A stretch of 35,877 bases of DNA. It comes from Saprospiraceae bacterium. Lineage in GTDB: Bacteria > Bacteroidota > Bacteroidia > Chitinophagales > Saprospiraceae. The position numbers were made by a program, and so were the translations under genes. Under the pieces are notes generated by a model. The model was not told where the DNA came from. It saw only the letters and a list, made by a program, of their open reading frames with translations, and made no database searches. Location: positions 15,108 to 50,984 of the forward strand of contig JAHDCG010000033.1 in assembly GCA_020629965.1 (NCBI GenBank), read 5' to 3'. Numbering within the stretch: the stretch's first letter is position 1; every line of letters starts with the position of its first letter. Shown in pieces: positions 32,898 through 35,877 of the stretch.

Positions 32898-33626
32898 TCA
32901 ACCAAGTTTATACCGGTGCTCCGGGTCATAAGCACTCACCACATTTTCATTTCGTTCATCCGATTCTACCAAACCGTCACGCAGACGAATAACGCGGTGT
33001 GCGTGCTCGGCAATATCCGGCTCGTGCGTTACGAGGATGACCGTGTTACCGGCTTTATGAATTTCTTCAAAAATCCCCATAATTTCGATGGAAGTTTTGG
33101 TATCGAGATTACCCGTCGGCTCGTCGGCGAGGATAATGGCGGGGTCGTTAACCAAAGCGCGGGCGATGGCGACACGCTGTCGCTGGCCGCCGGAGAGTTC
33201 GTTGGGTTTGTGGTCGGTACGATCGCCGAGTCCGACCATTTCGAGGACTTCCTGTGCGCGGGCAAGACGTTTGCTTTTGCTCGTTCCGTTATAGACCAAA
33301 GGCAGGGCAACGTTTTCGAGGGCGGAAAGACGCGGCAGCAGATTAAAAGTCTGAAAAACAAAACCGATTTCCTTATTACGCACCTCCGCCAGTTCCGAAT
33401 CTTCCATGGTGCTGACGTTTATACCGTTGAGGATATACTCGCCCGCCGTCGGCGTATCGAGACAGCCCAAGAGGTTCATCAGCGTCGATTTGCCGGAACC
33501 GGACGGCCCCATCAGTGCGACGTACTCGTTTTTTTCTACGGCGACCGATACGGATTTGAGGGCGTGGACTTGATTGAGACCCATGGTGTAGGTCTTGCGC
33601 AGGTCGTTGACGGTGATGATTGGCAT
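32898..33626 (-). CDS. ABC transporter ATP-binding protein (LolD/MacB-like)
   Basis: 242 residues. Walker A 'GPSGSGKST' is at 40-48, then the Q-loop '[18 protein letters not shown]' (about 89-106), signature '[15 protein letters not shown]' (about 144-158), Walker B '[13 protein letters not shown]' (about 163-175) and the H-loop '[11 protein letters not shown]'. The '[11 protein letters not shown]' and 'GNLDTKTS' features place it in the LolD/MacB/FtsE-like group, which powers type VII ABC transporters that move lipoproteins or export substrates across the periplasm. A short polar C-terminal extension follows the core. No permease gene is adjacent, so the partner is encoded elsewhere and the substrate is unknown. 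It shares strand and neighbourhood with gatC, separated by a heptamer hairpin. Confidence 0.92.
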   Translation of the reverse strand: MPIITVNDLRKTYTMGLNQVHALKSVSVAVEKNEYVALMGPSGSGKSTLMNLLGCLDTPTAGEYILNGINVSTMEDSELAEVRNKEIGFVFQTFNLLPRLSALENVALPLVYNGTSKSKRLARAQEVLEMVGLGDRTDHKPNELSGGQRQRVAIARALVNDPAIILADEPTGNLDTKTSIEIMGIFEEIHKAGNTVILVTHEPDIAEHAHRVIRLRDGLVESDERNENVVSAYDPEHRYKLG

Positions 33627-33638
33627 GTTTTTGTTTTT

Positions 33639-33725
33639 AGACGATAGATTTTAGACGTTAGATGTTAGACTTCCCAAAGCAACTTGAACACGTGAGAAGT
33701 CTAACGTCTAAAATCTAACATCTCA
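33639..33725. repeat. Inverted pair of heptamer arrays forming a hairpin
   Basis: Left arm units AGACGAT, AGATTTT, AGACGTT, AGATGTT, AGACTTC (33639-33673). The right arm (33696-33725) is the reverse complement of the same units, GAAGTCT, AACGTCT, AAAATCT, AACATCT. A 22-nt spacer separates them. The arms fill the gap from about 13 nt upstream of the ABC start codon to the gatC stop codon. Confidence 0.85.
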
Positions 33726-34013
33726 CCGCTCAATCACCTTCGGCACTTTAAAATAAGTCCCGTCGGTGTCCGGGGCGTTGCGCAGGGCGGCGGCCCGGTC
33801 GGTTTGATTTTTAATTGCATCGGCACGGAGTACATTGACCTCTTCGTTGATGTAGGTCAGCGGTTCGACGTTTTCGGTGTCGATTTCCTGCAATTTATCT
33901 ACCATGGCGAGAATTTTATCGAGGTCGCCCCCGATTTCTTCGCGTTCGGTGTCGGACAGTTGCAGCCGCGCCAGTTTTTCTAAGCGTAAAATTAGATTTT
34001 TATCGGTGGTCAT
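33723..34013 (-). CDS. gatC: Asp-tRNA(Asn)/Glu-tRNA(Gln) amidotransferase subunit C
   Basis: 96 residues, the normal size. GatC is the small linker subunit of the GatCAB amidotransferase, which converts mischarged Glu-tRNA(Gln) or Asp-tRNA(Asn) to the amide form. Visible family features are 'LILRLEKLARLQLSDTERE' at the N-terminus, 'LDKILAMVDKLQEIDTENVEP' in the middle and the invariant C-terminal 'APDTDGTYFKVPKVIE'. gatA and gatB are not adjacent, as is common in Bacteroidota. Because AsnRS is encoded at 15842, the complex is not strictly needed for Asn-tRNA. Start and stop are unambiguous. Confidence 0.95.
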   Translation of the reverse strand: MTTDKNLILRLEKLARLQLSDTEREEIGGDLDKILAMVDKLQEIDTENVEPLTYINEEVNVLRADAIKNQTDRAAALRNAPDTDGTYFKVPKVIER

Positions 34014-34071
34014 GGTTTTTGTTTAGATGAGTGAACGGGTTTTTTCGACGGGAAGGGGAAAGTTTGTTTTG

Positions 34072-34205
34072 GTTTGAGTTGTCAGAAGGTTGGAATGGTT
34101 AGAGTCGGGTTGAATTCGGACGCATTTTTAAATTAGAAAACGTATTCAAATTACGGCGCCGCAAAAAACGACTCTAACAACTCCAACAAGTCAAACTACT
34201 CAAAC
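34072..34205. repeat. Inverted pair of nonamer arrays
   Basis: Left arm GTTTGAGTT, GTCAGAAGG, TTGGAATGG, TTAGAGTCG (34072-34107). The right arm (34169-34205) is its reverse-complement counterpart, CGACTCTAA, CAACTCCAA, CAAGTCAAA, CTACTCAAA, then C. The centre is about 60 nt. The element sits between gatC and mltG and ends 8 nt before the mltG stop codon. Confidence 0.8.
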
Positions 34206-34213
34206 TAAAAGTT

Positions 34214-35245
34214 CTACCTGCGTCCTCTCTTCCGCAAATTCGCCCGATAAATCGCCGCGTTGCGATTGTGCTGCGCCAGAGTTTTCGCAAAATTATGAGT
34301 GCCGCTGCCGTCGCCGACCGCGCAAAAGTAAAGGTATTTGTGGTCTTCCGAGTTAAGCACTGCGTCGATACTCGATATGCTTGCCATGTGAATGGGACCG
34401 GGCGGTAAGCCGCCGTATTTGTAAGTATTATAAGGTGAGTCGAAAGTCGTGTGGTAATCCGTCACACGTTTTGTCATAAAATCGCGGGTCGCAAAGACGC
34501 TCGTCGGGTCGGCTTGCAGCAGCATTCCGAGGTCGAGGCGGTTCAGATAGACACCCGCCATGCGTGGTCTTTCGCTGATTTTATTCGTTTCTTTTTCAAT
34601 GATACTCGCCAAAGTATAGACCTCGGCGGTCGTCATATCGAGGGCTTTGGCTTTCGCTAAGCGGTTGTTTTTTTTCCAAAATTTTTCGTGTTCGGTCAGC
34701 ATCCGCTCCGTAAATTTTTTGGGAGAAGTATTCCAAAAAAAGTCGTAAGTGTTGGGAATGAAGAGCGACATCAGCGTTTCGGGCGTGTAGCCGATTTCCG
34801 CTAAATACTTTTTATCTTGCCACAGTGACCACAGCGCGAGGGAGTCGGGTTCGATGATTTCGCTTACTTTACCGGCGACTTCTTCCGTCATGCGTGCCGT
34901 CGAAAGCACGACTTTCACTGTTTCCTGTTTGCCGCCGCGCAGGTGTCGCACGAGGGTGAGGTTACTCCAACCGGGTTCGATGCGATACCGCCCCGCTCGC
35001 ATCGGATTTCTGACGTAGGCGAGGCGTTCCGCTACTTCCCGAAAGCTCGCTTTGTCCTTGATTTTTCCGCCGGCGTAGAGCATTTCCGCTACTTCGTCAA
35101 AGGTACTGCCGGTCGGTATCTCGACTATGGGGTCGGTCAGTTCCGCCGGTACGTTGGGCATAATGTAGGCTTCGTATTTTTGAAAGCCGATGTAGGCGCC
35201 GACGACGAGCAGGAGTAAAATAACGGCAAGGATGATTTTTTTCAT
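34214..35245 (-). CDS. mltG: Endolytic murein transglycosylase MltG
   Basis: 343 residues. MltG (YceG) cuts nascent glycan strands of peptidoglycan and releases them from the membrane. A single N-terminal transmembrane anchor (about 4-24, 'IILAVILLLLVVGAYIGF') is followed by a LysM-like subdomain (about 40-105, 'VEIPTGSTFDEVAEML') and the catalytic domain. The catalytic glutamate is E217 in 'TLASIIEKET', next to 'RMAGVYLNRLDLGMLLQADP' and 'YGGLPPGPI', all family hallmarks. The Arg-rich tail is 'RANLRKRGRR'. Length and start are normal. Its upstream region carries the 143-bp tandem repeats, so its promoter lies within or before them. Confidence 0.95.
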   Translation of the reverse strand: MKKIILAVILLLLVVGAYIGFQKYEAYIMPNVPAELTDPIVEIPTGSTFDEVAEMLYAGGKIKDKASFREVAERLAYVRNPMRAGRYRIEPGWSNLTLVRHLRGGKQETVKVVLSTARMTEEVAGKVSEIIEPDSLALWSLWQDKKYLAEIGYTPETLMSLFIPNTYDFFWNTSPKKFTERMLTEHEKFWKKNNRLAKAKALDMTTAEVYTLASIIEKETNKISERPRMAGVYLNRLDLGMLLQADPTSVFATRDFMTKRVTDYHTTFDSPYNTYKYGGLPPGPIHMASISSIDAVLNSEDHKYLYFCAVGDGSGTHNFAKTLAQHNRNAAIYRANLRKRGRR

Positions 35246-35313
35246 TGTGTTCGGGAAAGGTTTTTATTACGCTGATTGGTTAAGATTTTTTAAGATTTTA
35301 CGCTGATTTTTAG

Positions 35314-35742
35314 GCGTCTGACACGGAAGTTAAGAGTTGAAAATGCTTTTAGGATTAAACTGCTTTTGAGCAAGAAACGTGTCTGACGCCGGCCGCTGTT
35401 ATGAATTTTTCTACGCTGATTTTTTATGATTTTATAAGATTTTACGCTGATTTTAAGCGTCTGACACGGGTATTGAGAGTTGAAGATGACTTTGAGGTTA
35501 ACTCGGTTTTAAGTGAAAAACGTGTCTGACGCCGGCCGCTGTTATGAATTTTTCTACGCTGATTTTTTATGATTTTATAAGATTTTACGCTGATTTTAAG
35601 CGTCTGACACGGGTATTGAGAGTTGAAGATGACTTTGAGGTTAACTCGGTTTTAAGTGAAAAACGTGTCTGACGCCGGCTGATTTTATGAATTTTTTTTA
35701 CGCTGATTGGTTATGATTTTTTATGATTTTACGCTGACTTCA
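35314..35742. repeat. 143-bp tandem repeat, three copies
   Basis: Units begin GCGTCTGACAC at 35314, 35457 and 35600, a period of exactly 143 bp. Copies 2 and 3 are identical for roughly the first 90 bases. Copy 1 is diverged in its first half but matches copy 2 over its second half; copy 3 degenerates near the end. Each unit holds an inverted pair, GCGTCTGACAC/GTGTCTGACGC, around about 55 bp, plus an AT-rich TACGCTGATTTTTTATGATT segment. No ORF. Confidence 0.9.
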
Positions 35743-35827
35743 GACAACCTTTTTTCGCATTTCGTGAATAAAACAGAAAGAAAAAACTACAAAATCAATA
35801 CAACCGCTTAACCCAAGAACCGTTCCC

Positions 35828-35877
35828 TCGTAAATCGTAAATCGTAAATCGTAAATCGTAAATCGTAAATCGTAAAT
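35828..35877. repeat. Perfect TCGTAAA heptamer array, at least 7 units
   Basis: Seven identical TCGTAAA units run to the last base of the window, so the true length is unknown. This is the most homogeneous heptamer array here, which suggests recent expansion. Confidence 0.95.

Larger units (their letters stand above)
35246..35877. other. Spacer upstream of mltG, repeats only, cut by the window end
   Basis: 632 bp with the 143-bp tandem repeats, a short unique stretch (about 35743-35827) and a TCGTAAA array at the edge. No gene is visible. Confidence 0.7.

Noticed and set aside
35314-35877. CRISPR array
   Set aside because: The repeats are 143 bp with no short-repeat/unique-spacer alternation; the terminal array is a simple 7-mer. 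No cas genes are present.

Overview
The window looks like chromosomal DNA of a Bacteroidota bacterium, most likely a Saprospiria/Lewinella-type marine or sludge lineage. The evidence is three secreted proteins with type IX secretion (T9SS) type-A C-terminal sorting domains, two of them giant HYR-repeat proteins with dockerin-like and cohesin-like modules; a LytTR response regulator; few Shine-Dalgarno sites; and promoters of the Bacteroidota type (TTTG ... TAnnTTTG). The lineage is inferred from gene content only. No rRNA, tRNA, CRISPR array, prophage or transposase gene was seen.

Layout. 1-1620: a DUF2071/YqjF-like gene converging on an unrecognised four-helix membrane protein across a strong shared terminator. 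2312-11122: two tandem paralogous giant secreted HYR/dockerin/cohesin-like/T9SS proteins on the minus strand, separated and flanked by about 1.2 kb spacers full of small repeats. 12338-14350: endonuclease V (nfi) and the MeaB-type GTPase, both minus. 14351-15841: a 1.5 kb spacer with two tandem GC-armed palindromic elements and a candidate promoter for asnS. 15842-17272: asnS. 17599-19188: three tandem small membrane proteins with a DUF4190-like C-terminus. 19400-20886: a glycerophosphodiester phosphodiesterase lipoprotein and an RDD membrane protein, probably one operon. 21133-24185: hemE, then a receiver-only regulator, a LytTR regulator and an HPt protein (a phosphorelay set without a kinase). 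25097-29084: a small possible secreted protein, a parallel beta-helix protein and a T9SS cargo protein. 29412-31079: a PolX-like protein whose polymerase site is destroyed but whose PHP nuclease site is intact. 31311-35245: an AAA+ ATPase/nuclease-like protein with a palindromic operator candidate over its own promoter, an ABC ATPase, gatC and mltG.

The most unusual large-scale property is in the spacers. They carry many families of period-7 (and period-9) short tandem repeats, often abutting start or stop codons and sometimes arranged as inverted pairs. They also carry several MITE-like or cruciform elements of about 150-190 bp and a 143-bp tandem repeat. One such array has apparently become the coding N-terminus of endonuclease V.

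Most genes act independently (translation, haem synthesis, DNA repair, cell wall, surface proteins). Evident functional groupings are the HPt/LytTR/receiver signalling cluster, the GDPD-RDD pair, the tandem DUF4190-like triplet and the tandem HYR giants.
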